Assembly (NCBI GenBank): GCA_034401795.1
Contig: CM067373.1
Coordinates: forward strand, 90,354,996-90,418,995
Origin: Chaetoderma sp. LZ-2023a
Taxonomy: Eukaryota > Mollusca > Caudofoveata > Chaetodermatida > Chaetodermatidae
Direction of reading: 5' to 3'
Length of the DNA stretch: 64,000 nucleotides
Shown: positions 1 through 11,520 of the stretch, piece by piece
How positions within the stretch are numbered: position 1 is the first letter of the stretch
How the letters are laid out: every line of letters begins with the position of its first letter
Notes under the pieces: generated by a model
The model's database searches: none
Seen by the model: only the letters and a program-made list of their open reading frames with translations
Told to the model about the DNA's origin: nothing
Position numbers and translations under genes: made by a program

Positions 1-300
1 GAGTTGATGCTTACCACCCTGATATGATCACGGCCTCTCCGCCCACAGTCGCTTGGTCTTTCAGTGTTAAATGTTGTAATTTGTCAGCCAATAATTTGGA
101 ATAGGAAGTGACAGCCCCACGCATGCGTGAGTTTGGGCGGTGCATCCGCCGGACTCGGTTGCCTAACCTGCCCAGTTGGGGCGGTTTTCTTTAAATTCTG
201 AGTCTTATTGAAGTTAGGTCGATATTTTGGAAATATCATAGAGTATCAGGGTGGTAAGTATCAACTCTCTCATGAAAAAAGAAATCCTTGATTTTGTTTA
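1..300 (+). mobile_element. DIRS retrotransposon, right end (truncated by window edge)
   Basis: The segment is a diverged copy of 11004-11302, the right end of the complete DIRS element in this window: it starts inside the internal complementary region (GAGTTGATGCTTACC) and runs through the right inverted repeat to a terminus ending GTTTA at 300. The rest of the copy lies upstream of the window. No coding sequence is present. Confidence 0.85.
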
Positions 301-872
301 TTCTTGTATATAAACGCCATACATATTCTACTCGCTACCTAATGAAGCACATTTATGTGAGAAAGCTTGTCAAAGTAAATATAGTTAGTCTACAGAGGGT
401 ACTTATCTTTTTTATCATACCAAGACTAACATGACTCCTTTGTCCAGCATAGTCAGTAATAAACAATCACTTATACAGCTGATTGAACTGCTTCTTAATC
501 AATTATTCAGCTACCCACAAAATAGAGTTAAGTAATGGTAAATGGAACACATATCAGTTTAATTGTAAGTATCTTAAAGCTTATTGACGTCATCTGAAAA
601 GAATATTTTTTGCAGAATTTGAAATCAAATTGATCTTATGCTTACTGAGACATGTATGAGCCTCTATGTGTGGGTAGGTAGGATGATGGAAGTGTGAAAA
701 TTATGATCATGTGTGATTATCTTCACCCACCTGTCTCTGCCCCCCCCCCTCCCCCCAATTAATAGCCGAGTCAACGTTGTTTCAATATTTCTGATTTAAA
801 TACTAATCTTTCTGTTAAGCCATATTGGCTCCTTGTGTTTCTTGTTACATAATATGTTTCTTGCTTTTGTAG
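301..872. other. AT-rich intronic DNA, nothing recognised
   Basis: No open frame of note, no recognised repeat end. Contains a short C run near 740-757. Ends in a pyrimidine-rich tract and AG acceptor for the exon at 873. Confidence 0.6.
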
Positions 873-999
873 ATACTCGCATTGGGGCCAAGGACTAATA
901 TCTCTGAGGCATTTGAAGCAATTGAAGCTTTCTGTACTGCTGCACCTTATAGAAGTTTGACACGTACTTTAATTCGTGGAAACGAGGATGAGGATCATG
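873..999 (+). CDS. host gene, candidate exon a (127 bp)
   Basis: The exon is bounded by TTTTGTAG before 873 and GTATGTT after 999. Only one of three frames is open (phase 0 at the start, one base left over at the end). It encodes about 42 residues including ISEAFEAIEAFCTAAPYRS and an acidic end. The leftover G pairs with the AT at the start of the exon at 14664, and all later candidate exons also keep phase, which is the main reason for treating the five as one gene. I do not recognise the protein; two or more N-glycosylation sequons in later exons suggest an extracellular or lumenal domain. Confidence 0.7.
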
Positions 1000-1705
1000 G
1001 TATGTTACCAACAATATTACTATGTTCTAATTCTAACACTAGATGAGTATTCTTGGTAAAGATAAATCTTAAGAAAATGTGTTCATCCCTGCACATTTCT
1101 CTCCATCAATAACTGATTTTTATCCAGACTAGTTCTAGTACTTTTTTTACATGCACAGTCACACGCATGCGCGCTCGCACGGAGCTGGGATGCATCATGC
1201 ACACATTCACACACACTCATCAAATTTGGCATATAATGGTTGTATCTTATGGGTTTGTAAATACAAAACCTTTTTCCCGTTTTTAATTCAGCTGACTTGT
1301 CAGTTGAGTTATAGCTATCACTCCCATCTGGCATCTATCTGTGTCTGTCTGTCTGTGTCATCAACAATGGTGGCACATTTTATTATTTCTAGACAGATTT
1401 AGATCAACCGTGGCCAAAATATTCATATACTCATCTATTATAAAAATGAGACTGATTCGATGTCAAACAGCAGATTTATCACCTCCCCCCCCCCCTTGCA
1501 AATTTTGTTCAGTATTGGACCCAATGGGGAAAGATATTATTTCATTGTTTTGTTTCATAATTTTTAGAGCTTAGTTGGTGGCTACCTAGAGGCATAAGCT
1601 ACCACCCTTATGAGAACTAGATCAGTCTGACGTTTATTAATAATATAGGTGTCAAAGGTTAGTTTTCCTATTGGAACCAGTACTAAAACATTTGGGCTGT
1701 AGTTA
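1000..1705. other. intron segment with simple repeats only
   Basis: Begins with the exon donor. Contains short CA-rich and poly-C stretches (about 1200-1220, 1485-1496) and a TCTGTCTG run. Short open frames here have no protein-like composition. Confidence 0.5.
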
Positions 1706-2789
1706 TTAGCTCACCTGGCCTTAAAGGCCATGTGAGCTTATGCCATGGCGGCTGTCCGTCGTCCATCTGTCCATCCATCATCCATCCATCCATCCATCTG
1801 TCTGTCTGTCAAATCACTTCTTCTTCTTCTTCTTCTTCTTCTTAACGGTTTGACCGATTTCAACCAAATGTGGCTGAAAGGATCCTATGGTGGTACCCTC
1901 CAGGCCCTTTTTTTCAGAATTTTGATTGATAAATTTTGTGGGTGAGACTCTTAGATTTTATGAAAAATACCGGAAATGGTCAAAATGCTACTCCTTAGCT
2001 GCTTGACATATTTCAACAAAATTTGGCTAGATGGATTCGATGGTTGTAAACTCTGGAACTTCTATTCAGAATTTTCATTGTTCAATTTTTTGGGTGAAAA
2101 TCTTAGATTTTATGAAAAATGTACCGGAAATTGTCAAATTGTTTCTTTTCCTTACCATTCTGAGCGATTTCAACCAAATTTGGCTGAAAGGACCCTATTA
2201 TGGTAGGCTCCAGAACTTTTCAGAATTTTGATTCATTAATTTTTGGGGTGAAAATCTTGGATTTTATGAAAAATGTATCGGAAATTGTCCAAATGCTTCT
2301 TCTCCTTACCATTCTGAGCGACTTCTACCAAATTTGGCTGAAAGGATCCTGTGGTGATGGGCTTCAGAATTTCCATTCAGACTTGATTCATAAATGTTTT
2401 GGGTGAAAATCTGAGATTTTGTGAAAAATTTCTCGGAAATGGTTAAAATGCTAATCCTCCATAGCTGCTGGACATATTTCAACCAAATTTGGCTAGATGG
2501 ATTTGATGGTGGTAAGCTCTGGAACCTCTCTTCAGAATTTTCATTGATCAATTTTTTGGGTTAAAATCTTAGATTTTATGAAAAAAATACCAGAAATGGT
2601 CAAAATGCTACTCCTCAGCTGCTTGACGTATTTCAACCATATTTGTCTAGATGGATTCTATGGTGGTAAGCTCTAGAATTTCTATTGAGAATTTTGATTG
2701 ATCAATTTTTGGGGTCAAAATCTTAGATTTTATGAAAAATGTACCGGAAATTGTCAAATTGTTTCTTTTCCTTACCATTCTGAGCGATT

Positions 2790-2790
<1 letters not shown>
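1706..2790 (+). repeat. dispersed repeat, 5' end plus ~153-bp tandem units
   Basis: Starts with the family's 5' hairpin (TTAGCTCACCTGGCC ... AGGCCATGTGAGCTTATG), followed by a CCATC/CTGT microsatellite, a (CTT) run and about six degenerate units. Each unit carries GATTTCAACCAAATTTGGCT, a GGACCCTATGGTGGTA-like block and TTTTTGGGTGAAAATCTTAG. Successive units are spaced near 152-155 bp. The 3' end of the family is missing; the array abuts a Penelope-like fragment. Confidence 0.75.
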
Positions 2791-4005
<1,215 letters not shown>

Positions 4006-4249
4006 GTGGAGCATTCCATGGTTAATTTTATGAACATATGTGATGAATTCATATGCGACACAAAGTCGTCCATGGCATGTTTCTATAGCATGTAGTTGTG
4101 GTTACAGTGAAAACGCTTTCTTGCCTATAATCTCTCTGCGTATCACTTTCTGTATGCAAGCATAGAAAATGATGCCTATTACCTTTGCATGTGTGTCAAA
4201 AAAGTTAACAAATGTGATGAACTATACATGTAGTGGCGACATATGTAGT

Positions 4250-4440
4250 TTCACTTCAAGAGTATACTTACCTCCCTAATACTTTTGATATTGCTAAATA
4301 TTGGCTTTCACTCAATAAACACTCAGATTTAAAACAGTTAGGTGCCCCTACTGGGCAGGGAGTCAGAGCGTAGTCTGGCGGATGCCAGCCCCACCACCGC
4401 GCATGCGCAGACTAGCACTTCCTCTTTGCTAGATTATTGG
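4250..4440 (+). repeat. DIRS left inverted terminal repeat
   Basis: From TTTCACTTCAAGAG to about CTAGATTATTGGC. It is the reverse complement of 11090-11235 over GTTAGGTGCCCCTACTGGGC, the GCATGCGC block and TAGATTATTGGC. The outermost ~45 bp (GAGTATACTTACCTCCC) is not in the right repeat but is present in reverse in the internal complementary region. Confidence 0.9.
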
Positions 4441-4535
4441 CAAAGAGATCACACATGTTTTTTTGTTCAATAGCTTTTTCGCTCTCTTAAACTGTATTAA
4501 GTGGTGTTTGTTTGGAGTGTTAGTCACTTTTTTGG

Positions 4536-4586
4536 ATGGCGGATAGGAATACGTCGCCACAGGAGGACGGAGGACCTTTAAATCAG
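4536..4586 (+). CDS. DIRS gag-like gene, exon 1 (51 bp)
   Basis: Short ATG exon of 17 codons, beginning MADRNTSPQEDGG and followed by a GT donor (CAG/GTGACTT). The same 51-bp exon with the same donor occurs at 59248-59298 and 60765-60815 in the two other copies, although introns and flanks have diverged. It ends in phase 0, matching exon 2. The copy at 60765 carries an internal TGA. Confidence 0.6.
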
Positions 4587-5348
4587 GTGACTTCTAGTAA
4601 AATTAGCGAGTTTTCTTCCCGGTGTATTGTGTTTCCGGGACTCGCGTTTACCGTGATAAGCGCCTTGGTTGGTTGGGTTATATCAACTCGGTGCTACCTA
4701 GGACTAATTTCTCTTTCTGTTTATGTCCACAGGTCTGTATGACGCTAGGTGGTGACGTCACAGTACCAGAGAATTAGTATTCTCTCCACCATGGTTCCAT
4801 TTCCTACTAACACTGTTAGGTTATCTAACCAAATGAAAAATTATGTCCAGTGAGTTGGAGGCCTGGTATAAAGGTCTTCTCACTTTGCCCTCTTGATCCA
4901 ATTCCTTCCCCATGAGGTGGAGAGAGTTAAGAGGCGTGCAGATGGTGGAGTTTCCGGTTCGTCACGTTGGATGGTTTGTCTATACAAAGTGTCAGGTATC
5001 TAGTTATTGATAATGTGGTGATGTTAATTATTGTAAACAATCAAAGGGAGATAATTAACATTTTTGCCAGAAAAGAGTTATCTATATGTATCTGATGGTT
5101 GTGTAGTCAACTTATCCATTCAGCATACAATTCGTCTTTGCACTTGGATGTTTTGTTGGGATCGAATTTTTCCTGTCACGGGATTAATGACGTCATAATC
5201 AGCTGGCTATGTATTTATTAGCAATTCAAGCGCTATGCTGGTTTTTGATGTATATTGATCTTTATGATCGTTTTCCTTCTCCTTGAGTTGGATTGAGTTT
5301 CTAAGCTTAACTAGTTGCTCATACTCCTTGTCCTTTGCCCTGTTTCAG

Positions 5349-5462
5349 GGACCGGGTTGCGCGTCCTGTGGACGTTTTATGCATGTAAAGTTCTGGCCGC
5401 ATCTGTGTTATCGATGTAGCCCTTGTGGTCCATTGATTAATTGTGACATATGTAAGCACTGG
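5349..5462 (+). CDS. DIRS gag-like gene, exon 2 (Cys-rich, 114 bp)
   Basis: Follows an acceptor (TGTTTCAG) and is open in phase 0. It encodes a zinc-binding-like motif C-x2-C-x12-C-x2-C-x2-C-x5-C-x2-C (CASC ... CYRCSPCG ... CDIC). Orthologous exons at 60043-60156 (114 bp, GT donor) and 61600-61710 (111 bp, GT donor) support the borders. In this copy the expected donor after the final Trp codon reads GG, so splicing may be lost or shifted. Function is likely nucleic-acid binding, by analogy only. Confidence 0.6.
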
Positions 5463-5502
5463 GGGGGGCGAGTTAATGTCCGAATTCTTGTGCTGCTTAC
5501 AG

Positions 5503-7414
5503 GCGACGGACAAGGTGGTAGAGGAGGAGAAGAAGAAGAAGCGGAAACGAGAGGTTGTAAGTAGGAAGGGTAAGGGGAAGGTCTCGTCCGCGGTGGATAT
5601 GGAGACCTTCCGGACCGAGATGTTGGGAGAGATGAAGAGGACAATAAAAGATTTGGTTCCAGGGTTGCTTCGTGGCATGCTTCCTGGACCAGATCCTTTA
5701 TTGTCCTCATCATCGGCTTCGGAGCAGGTAATCCCCGCCTCTGGATCGATTTTCCTTAGTCCGCTTCCGTTGTCCGACGATTCAGAGGTGGCCCCATTAG
5801 AGGGGGGCGTTCCACGGCCCTGGCAGCAGGCTTATTGCCGCGCCGATAGGGGACCGTGGACGGTTGTCGCTGGAACCCGCTGGCTGCTTATCAGTCCAGG
5901 GGTATCCGCACGCCGCGGTGGCCAGTACCTCCTATGGCACCGTTCCTGGTCAGCCCGGGTTAGCTCTCTTTGCTGACCCGGGGTCTAATCTTTCTGACCA
6001 GGGTGATGAGGATTACCTGCTAGGGTCGCCGTCTGACGACGTGGACATGGATGAAGACGTTTGTGCACCCCTCGCGGGGAATACAGGCGCTTTTTTCCAC
6101 GGTATTACTCACCCTGGAGTAAGGTCCGCGGTTCAGGTGGTGGCCCAGGGCGCTGCTGATGGCCAGCGGTACCGCATACCTCGGCTTGCCGAGAGTGTAG
6201 CTGGTGCTGGCCGGGCCCGTGGTAGGGCTATATATACCCCGCGCTCTACCGCGGTGCCTGCTCCTGGTCAAACCAGTGATATTCTCATGCCGGTGCTGTC
6301 AGGCCCGCATGTTTTCCCTGGCTTGCCAGGTGTATCAGCGTACCCGCCGTCAAGCTCTACTGCTTGCGCTCAGGAGGAAGACGAAGGACCCCGTCTTGTA
6401 GAGCGCTCGCAGTTAGCCACGGAGGAGGATTGGTATGACGCTTGCCAGTGGTTGGTGAGCGTTAGGCCTGATCTGCCCGTGGAGCAGTCGGCTAGCCACC
6501 GTGTTCACATGCCGTGGTTAGCTGGGAAACCAACTGCTAACGCTATGCCTTCTCTGCCGCTGGCGGAGCATGTCGTTGACATGTTCAAGGCGGCGGAGTC
6601 GTCCATTAACACGAGTGGACGTCTCGCGAAGGCCCCTCGCGAGGTGGCCAGGCGTTGTCGCATCGTGCCCCTGGACTACCAGCGGTACGGTGTGGTACCC
6701 AAGCCCAGCGTGGATGACCGCGCGGCTTTGGGTGAGGATACGCGGCCAGGCTCCCGTTCTGACGCGGGGGTCTTGTGCGCGAACGCGTTGCGTTCGGCGA
6801 ATACCGCGTTGCGTGATGCGGAGGAGAGTGGGAGGGCTTCGATTGCCGCTCTGTCCCACGTCTCCCAGCTGTTACAGGGGGTAGTAACGGCATCCGCATC
6901 GCGCCAGCCAGGCCCGCTCGCGGTCCAGCGAACCATCCAGGATGGTATTAACCTGGCGCTGGACTGTATGACGCGGGCGGTGACCAGGAGTGTCCGGGCA
7001 AGATGCACATTTGCCCTGGACAATCTGTGCCCGTCTCAGGACCTGTATAATAGGCTACTCCGTACGCCTATTACGGGTCCTGGTCTTTTTGGAGGTGAGG
7101 GATGTCGCCACCTCCAGGAGACGGTCACCCTGGTGAATAACCAGAGGGCGCTGCGCGAACAGTTTGAGGTGCTGCGTCGTGCTAACGTTCGCGCCGCGGC
7201 CCCTGCGTATCGTCCCCTGCAGGCTCGAGGTGGTGCTGGCCAAGTCAGAGGCCAGCCGCCGTCGCAGCGCCGGCCTCGGCCGCGTGCGATTCGGCCAGCA
7301 GTGAGGGGGGCGCAGGCTCCTCAGCCGCCGTCCGCCAGGCAGCCGCCCGTGCACCGAGGTGCGCGCGGGGCGGGGCGGGTCGCGCGAGGATCTGGGCGTG
7401 GTTATCGTTCCTGA
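5503..7414 (+). pseudogene. DIRS gag-like gene, exon 3 (one frameshift)
   Basis: Begins after the acceptor TTACAG, in phase 0, with a Lys/Glu-rich stretch (EEEKKKKRKRE) and METFRTEMLGEMKR. The frame is lost at about 5798-5804, where this copy has six G and the copy at 62050 has five; a second frame open from 5864 then continues to a stop at 7414. The body has acidic, Gly/Pro-rich and Arg/Gly-rich parts; the C-terminus (RGARGAGRVARGSGRGY) resembles an RNA-binding tail. Conserved positions shared with the copy at 62-63 kb include LAEHVVDMF and APREVARRCRIVP. Role as structural protein is inferred from position ahead of RT. Confidence 0.75.
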
Positions 7415-7451
7415 CAGGGCGCTTACCGCGGTAAGGACCACGCCGGTGTGT

Positions 7452-9545
7452 ATGGCGACGGAGACAGTGCCGCTCTTGCATGCCTTGTGTCCACCGCGGT
7501 CCCTAGGTGGACCGGTGGGAGGCCGGCTAGCCGACCACATGCAAGAGTGGGAACGGTTAACTCAGGACCGTTTAGTCTTGCGATGGCTTTCCGTGGGGTA
7601 TCATCCAGAGTGGATGACAGGCCCGCCGTCGCGACTGTCTCTGGTGCCAGTCTGGACTCCCATTCCGAGAGATCCAGGTCAAAGGTTGTGTATCGAGGAG
7701 GAGATAAATTCCCTCGTACAGAAAGGAGCTATTCAGCCGGCACAAAGGTGTCCGGGCTTCTATTCAACCCTGTTCTTGGTAACAAAACGCACCGGTGGGT
7801 GGAGACCGATTCTCAACCTCAAGCCATTGAACAAGTTCATCGAGACGCCCAGTTTCAAGATGGAAACGGTGCGCTCGGTGTTGGCGGGGTTGGAGAGGGG
7901 GATGTGGACGGCGTCGATAGATTTGAAGGACGCTTATTTCCACATCCCCATCCACAGGAGTTTCTGTCGCTTCCTGAGATTTGCATTCCAGGGCAGACAG
8001 TGGGAATTCAGGGTGTTGCCCTTCGGAATTTCCACGGCTCCTCGGGTTTTCACCCGTGTGGTTCTTGCGATCACAGCATACCTCCGCAGGAGAAGCATAG
8101 CAGTCCACACGTACATAGACGACTGGCTGTTGAAAGCGCACACCCGGGAAAGTTTGTCCGCCAATCTGGAGATTGTTTTGAAAATTCTCACAGACTTGGG
8201 CTGGATGATCAATTTCCCAAAATCAGAGCTGACTCCATCCCAGAAGTTTGTTTACCTGGGGATGTTCTTCGATCTGGAGACAGGATATGTTTATCCTACT
8301 CAGGAGAGAGTTCAAATACTCATCTCGTTGATTCAGTCAGTGTGCGACAGTCGTCATGTCCTGGCACGGGTTTACTTGAGAATGCTGGGGTTGATGGTTT
8401 CGTTGGAACCAGTCATTCCTCAGGCCGCCTTACGCAGGCGGCCGATCCAGTTGTTTCTCATGACACAATGGACCCAGAGTACAGGTTCGCTGGACTCGAA
8501 TGTGTCAGTGTTGGCGCCTCTGATTCACCACCTGCAATGGTGGTTGAATACAGAGAATCTCTTGCTGGGGGTTTTGCTAACCCCTCCCCACCCTCAGGTG
8601 ACTGTGTATACAGATGCATCGATGGAGGGCTGGGGAGCTTGCCTGGAAGAATCCACGATATCAGGGCTTTGGAATCTGGAACAGTCACAGGAACATATAA
8701 ATCTACTGGAGCTAAGAGCAGTAGTCCTGGGCCTGGAACATTTCTTACAGAAAGTTCAGGGCAAGATTGTTCTTATTCGTTCAGACAACTCAACAGTTGT
8801 GACTTACATAAACCGCCAGGGCGGAACGAAGTCGCCCAGTCTCTGTATGATGACATGGAAACTGCTTTGTTGGTGTCTGGATCACCAGATTACCTTGAAA
8901 GCAGTTCATATTCCGGGAAGGTTAAACCTGCTAGCAGACTCATTGAGCCGAAGGATGAGTGTTTTACCCACGGAATGGCAACTAAATCAATGTGTGGCGG
9001 ATCGTCTGTTCGACCATTGGGGGAAACCCAACATCGATTTGTTCGCAACGAAGAAGAATGCGAAGATGACGACGTACGTCTCTCCGATTCCGGATCCAAG
9101 CGCTTTCGCAACAGATGCGTTAGCTATCAGCTGGGGGAGAATGTATGCATACGCATTCCCTCCGGCAATCCTGATTCCAAAAATTCTTCAGAAAATCAGA
9201 CAAGAGGAATGCCAAGTGCTTCTGATCGCCCCGGATTGGCCAAGCCGATCATGGTATACGGATCTGCTGGACCTTCTGGTCTGCAATCCGGTTCCTCTGC
9301 CTCTGATGGACGATATTATCTTCCAGGGCAAGGCCCTTCACAACAATCCGTCAATGTTCAGATTGACTGCGTGGATGTTGTCAAGGAATCTAGAATTAAG
9401 GAGGGCTTTTCTGAGCAAGCAGCCATGTTTATGGCCAAAGCCAGGAGGGGGTCAACCTCCAGAGCATATAATTATAAAATCAACAGATTTGCAGAATGGT
9501 GCTCAAAAAGATGTATTGATCCAATGGATTCATCTATTCAAGTAG
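7452..9545 (+). CDS. DIRS reverse transcriptase / RNase H, with putative methyltransferase-like tail
   Basis: The ATG at 7452 lies just beyond the gag stop. Order of domains: RT fingers (GAIQPAQRCPGFYS, LVTKRTGGWRPILNLKPLN), palm motif A (ASIDLKDAYFHIPI), LPFGISTAPRVFT, catalytic YIDDW, then RNase H with VTVYTDAS, the glutamate in NLLELRAV, IRSDNSTVV and the late HIPGRLNLLADSLSR. After RNase H comes PNIDLFATKKN ... YVSPIPDP, a block that in DIRS elements is annotated as an adenine-methyltransferase-like domain. The frame is uninterrupted for 698 codons, so the enzyme could be functional. It overlaps the recombinase frame at its 3' end. Confidence 0.93.
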   Translation: MATETVPLLHALCPPRSLGGPVGGRLADHMQEWERLTQDRLVLRWLSVGYHPEWMTGPPSRLSLVPVWTPIPRDPGQRLCIEEEINSLVQKGAIQPAQRCPGFYSTLFLVTKRTGGWRPILNLKPLNKFIETPSFKMETVRSVLAGLERGMWTASIDLKDAYFHIPIHRSFCRFLRFAFQGRQWEFRVLPFGISTAPRVFTRVVLAITAYLRRRSIAVHTYIDDWLLKAHTRESLSANLEIVLKILTDLGWMINFPKSELTPSQKFVYLGMFFDLETGYVYPTQERVQILISLIQSVCDSRHVLARVYLRMLGLMVSLEPVIPQAALRRRPIQLFLMTQWTQSTGSLDSNVSVLAPLIHHLQWWLNTENLLLGVLLTPPHPQVTVYTDASMEGWGACLEESTISGLWNLEQSQEHINLLELRAVVLGLEHFLQKVQGKIVLIRSDNSTVVTYINRQGGTKSPSLCMMTWKLLCWCLDHQITLKAVHIPGRLNLLADSLSRRMSVLPTEWQLNQCVADRLFDHWGKPNIDLFATKKNAKMTTYVSPIPDPSAFATDALAISWGRMYAYAFPPAILIPKILQKIRQEECQVLLIAPDWPSRSWYTDLLDLLVCNPVPLPLMDDIIFQGKALHNNPSMFRLTAWMLSRNLELRRAFLSKQPCLWPKPGGGQPPEHIIIKSTDLQNGAQKDVLIQWIHLFK

Positions 9546-10384
9546 TAGCTGATTTCCTCTGTCACCTCTATGATGCCTATAGCCTCAAGCCTAACTCTAT
9601 TGCTGGTTATAAGTCAGCATTAATGTCTGTTATTCCTTGCTTGGCTAAGAGGGGAAGTGATGAAGTAAATACATTGAATGTATTAGTTAAAGGCATGGGC
9701 AATCTAAGACCAAGGAATCCTCCTGTGATTCCGTCTTGGAGTTTATCGCTAGTGCTTCAAGTACTAGGTGATAAGCCTTTTGAACCACTTAGTTCCATTT
9801 CTATGAAACTATTAACACTGAAGACTGTGTTTTTAATTGCTGCGGCCTCGGCTAGGCGTAGGAGTGAGCTTCATGCCTTATCAGCCGAGGATGACCGTTT
9901 TGTGGTTTCAGGGGAAGGCCTTAAGCTGCTACCTAGGATTAATTTCTTGGCTAAAAATCAGTCGTTGAAATATCCAGGTCAACCTATTATTTTGCCTGCT
10001 TTAACTAGATATGATCCTAATTCTAAAGCATGGTGTCCCGTCCGGGCGCTGCGCCGGTACAAACAACGTACGGCGGCATGGCGCACCGACCAGTCAGCGT
10101 TATGGTTGTCATATATTGAACCCCATGGGAGGGCTTCTAAGGACACCATTTCCAGGTGGATTGTGGAATGCATTCAGTTTTGCCATAAATCCGCCACCGG
10201 GAAGCAGGTTGACGTGGCCAAGGCTCACAGTGTCCGCGGCGTAGTGACATCCACGGCCCTATTTAATGGGGTCCCTGTGGATGATATTATGTCGGTGGCT
10301 CAGTGGCACTGTGAGTCAAGTTTTACAGACCATTATCTCCGTGACACCTCTAATCCTCTCGCCTTGTCGGTTTTGAAAAAATAA
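9425..10384 (+). CDS. DIRS tyrosine recombinase
   Basis: The protein joins the retrotransposon cDNA circle to target DNA. N-terminal core-binding part: GSTSRAYNYKINRFAEWC. Catalytic part: ASARRRSEL (first Arg), AHSVRG (His-x-x-Arg), QWHCESSFTDHYLRD (His/Trp and the nucleophile Tyr). All residues expected of the family are present. I chose the first ATG upstream of the domain; the same frame is open back to 7448, so the true start may be earlier or reached by frameshifting. It overlaps the RT frame by 121 bp, as in other DIRS elements. Confidence 0.9.
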   Translation: MFMAKARRGSTSRAYNYKINRFAEWCSKRCIDPMDSSIQVVADFLCHLYDAYSLKPNSIAGYKSALMSVIPCLAKRGSDEVNTLNVLVKGMGNLRPRNPPVIPSWSLSLVLQVLGDKPFEPLSSISMKLLTLKTVFLIAAASARRRSELHALSAEDDRFVVSGEGLKLLPRINFLAKNQSLKYPGQPIILPALTRYDPNSKAWCPVRALRRYKQRTAAWRTDQSALWLSYIEPHGRASKDTISRWIVECIQFCHKSATGKQVDVAKAHSVRGVVTSTALFNGVPVDDIMSVAQWHCESSFTDHYLRDTSNPLALSVLKK

Positions 10385-10917
10385 ATCGGTTTATATTTTT
10401 TGAGGTGATTTCCTCATTACTTATATATATCACAATTAATTTATGGAAACACCCACTTTTTTGGGCCTGCATCAGTCTTTACCGATGGGAAGATGATGTC
10501 AGCAGCCATTTTCAACAAGGTCAGTCTTGTTCATGTGTTGTCCGTTGTTGATTGTATTGTCACGATTACCCGTTATTAATATGGTGATGGTTTTGTGTAT
10601 TTGTGTGGTTCATTGTTGAGAGTTACGAAAATGGAGCTTTTTCGTCTCTGTCCTGTAGTACATGGCACTTGTACGTAGAGAGCGTATAGGACATTGAGGT
10701 CAGTCGACTCTTCCTCCCAGGAAGGAGGGGGGGGGGAGCGCATATGACATTCGGTCATCTCTCATACATCGGTGGTGTTATCCGATGGTTAGTCAAATCC
10801 TGACTGTTTTTTCTTACAGTTTCAGAAGTTTAAGTGCCTTAAACGCAGAAAAGCGTATAGGGATGAGCTGGTCTTTTGACCTCGCCTCCCTCCCGCCAGA
10901 TTCACTTTCGAATTCTG
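10385..10917 (+). other. DIRS 3' untranslated segment
   Basis: Between the recombinase stop and the internal complementary region. AT-rich with a G run near 10728-10737. No open frame of interest. Confidence 0.6.
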
Positions 10918-11035
10918 GCAATATCAAAAGTATTAGGGAGGTAAGTATACTCTTGAAGTGAAATAAACGAAATCTAGGATTTCTTTTTTCACGAGAGAGT
11001 TGATACTTACCTCCCTAGATACGGACCCGGCCTCT
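10918..11035 (+). repeat. DIRS internal complementary region
   Basis: 10918-10965 is the reverse complement of the left outer end (4250-4297). Immediately after it, 10966-11030 is the reverse complement of the right outer end (about 11236-11302). The two ends are therefore represented head to tail, as needed to template completion of both termini in the DIRS replication model. Confidence 0.92.
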
Positions 11036-11089
11036 CCACCCCACAGAGGCTCGGTCTTCAGGCTCTTAATAGTTGCATGTGTGTCAGCC

Positions 11090-11302
11090 AATAATCTAGT
11101 CAGAGGAAGTGCTAGTCTGCGCATGCGCGGTGGTGGGGCTGGCATCCGCCAGACTACGCTCTGACTCCCTGCCCAGTAGGGGCACCTAACTGTTTTAAAT
11201 CTGAGTGTTTATTGAGTGAAAGCCAATATTTAGCAATATCAAAAGTATTAGGGAGGTAAGTATCAACTCTCTCGTGAAAAAAGAAATCCTAGATTTCGTT
11301 TA
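11090..11302 (+). repeat. DIRS right inverted terminal repeat
   Basis: Reverse complement of 4290-4440 followed by the right-specific outer segment (GGTAAGTATCAACTCTCTCG ... CTAGATTTCGTTTA). The same outer segment closes the copy at 1-300. Confidence 0.9.
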
Positions 11303-11520
11303 CTTTGTCAGAATTCCAGATTTTACCGACCGACCAACTTATATTCGTTAAGAGTTGGAGTTAAAAATGGCATGGAGCTACATTAACTCCCATGGTTCAA
11401 ACTATCATTAATCATTAAACCACTAAAATTGCAGATTCCTTATTGTTTCCATTTCCATTCATGGAAGCGAGGTTACTTTAAACAGTTGGTGTCTAAGACA
11501 GCAACAGCTTTCCTCAGCAT

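Larger units (their letters stand above)
4250..11302 (+). mobile_element. complete DIRS retrotransposon (7.05 kb)
   Basis: Inverted terminal repeats (4250-4440 and about 11090-11302) enclose a gag-like gene, an RT/RNase H gene and a tyrosine recombinase. An internal complementary region (about 10918-11035) is the reverse complement of both outer ends joined together. This is the defining architecture of the DIRS group, which integrates through a circular intermediate and makes no target duplication. RT and recombinase frames are open; gag has one frameshift. Relatives lie at 1-300, 59009-60489 and 60489-64000. Confidence 0.95.

Noticed and set aside
4733..4790. An extra DIRS exon after the acceptor TGTCCACAG at 4732
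   Set aside because: The frame stops after a few codons, and copy B has lost the acceptor; the join to the Cys-rich exon keeps phase in all copies.
5319..7540. Long minus-strand frames opposite the DIRS gag gene
   Set aside because: GC-rich shadows of the plus-strand gene; no domain, and the plus strand is conserved in copy B.
7448..9424. The 978-codon frame as one large fusion protein with the recombinase
   Set aside because: Before about 9350 it overlaps the RT/RNase H in another frame and has no domain; only its end is the recombinase.
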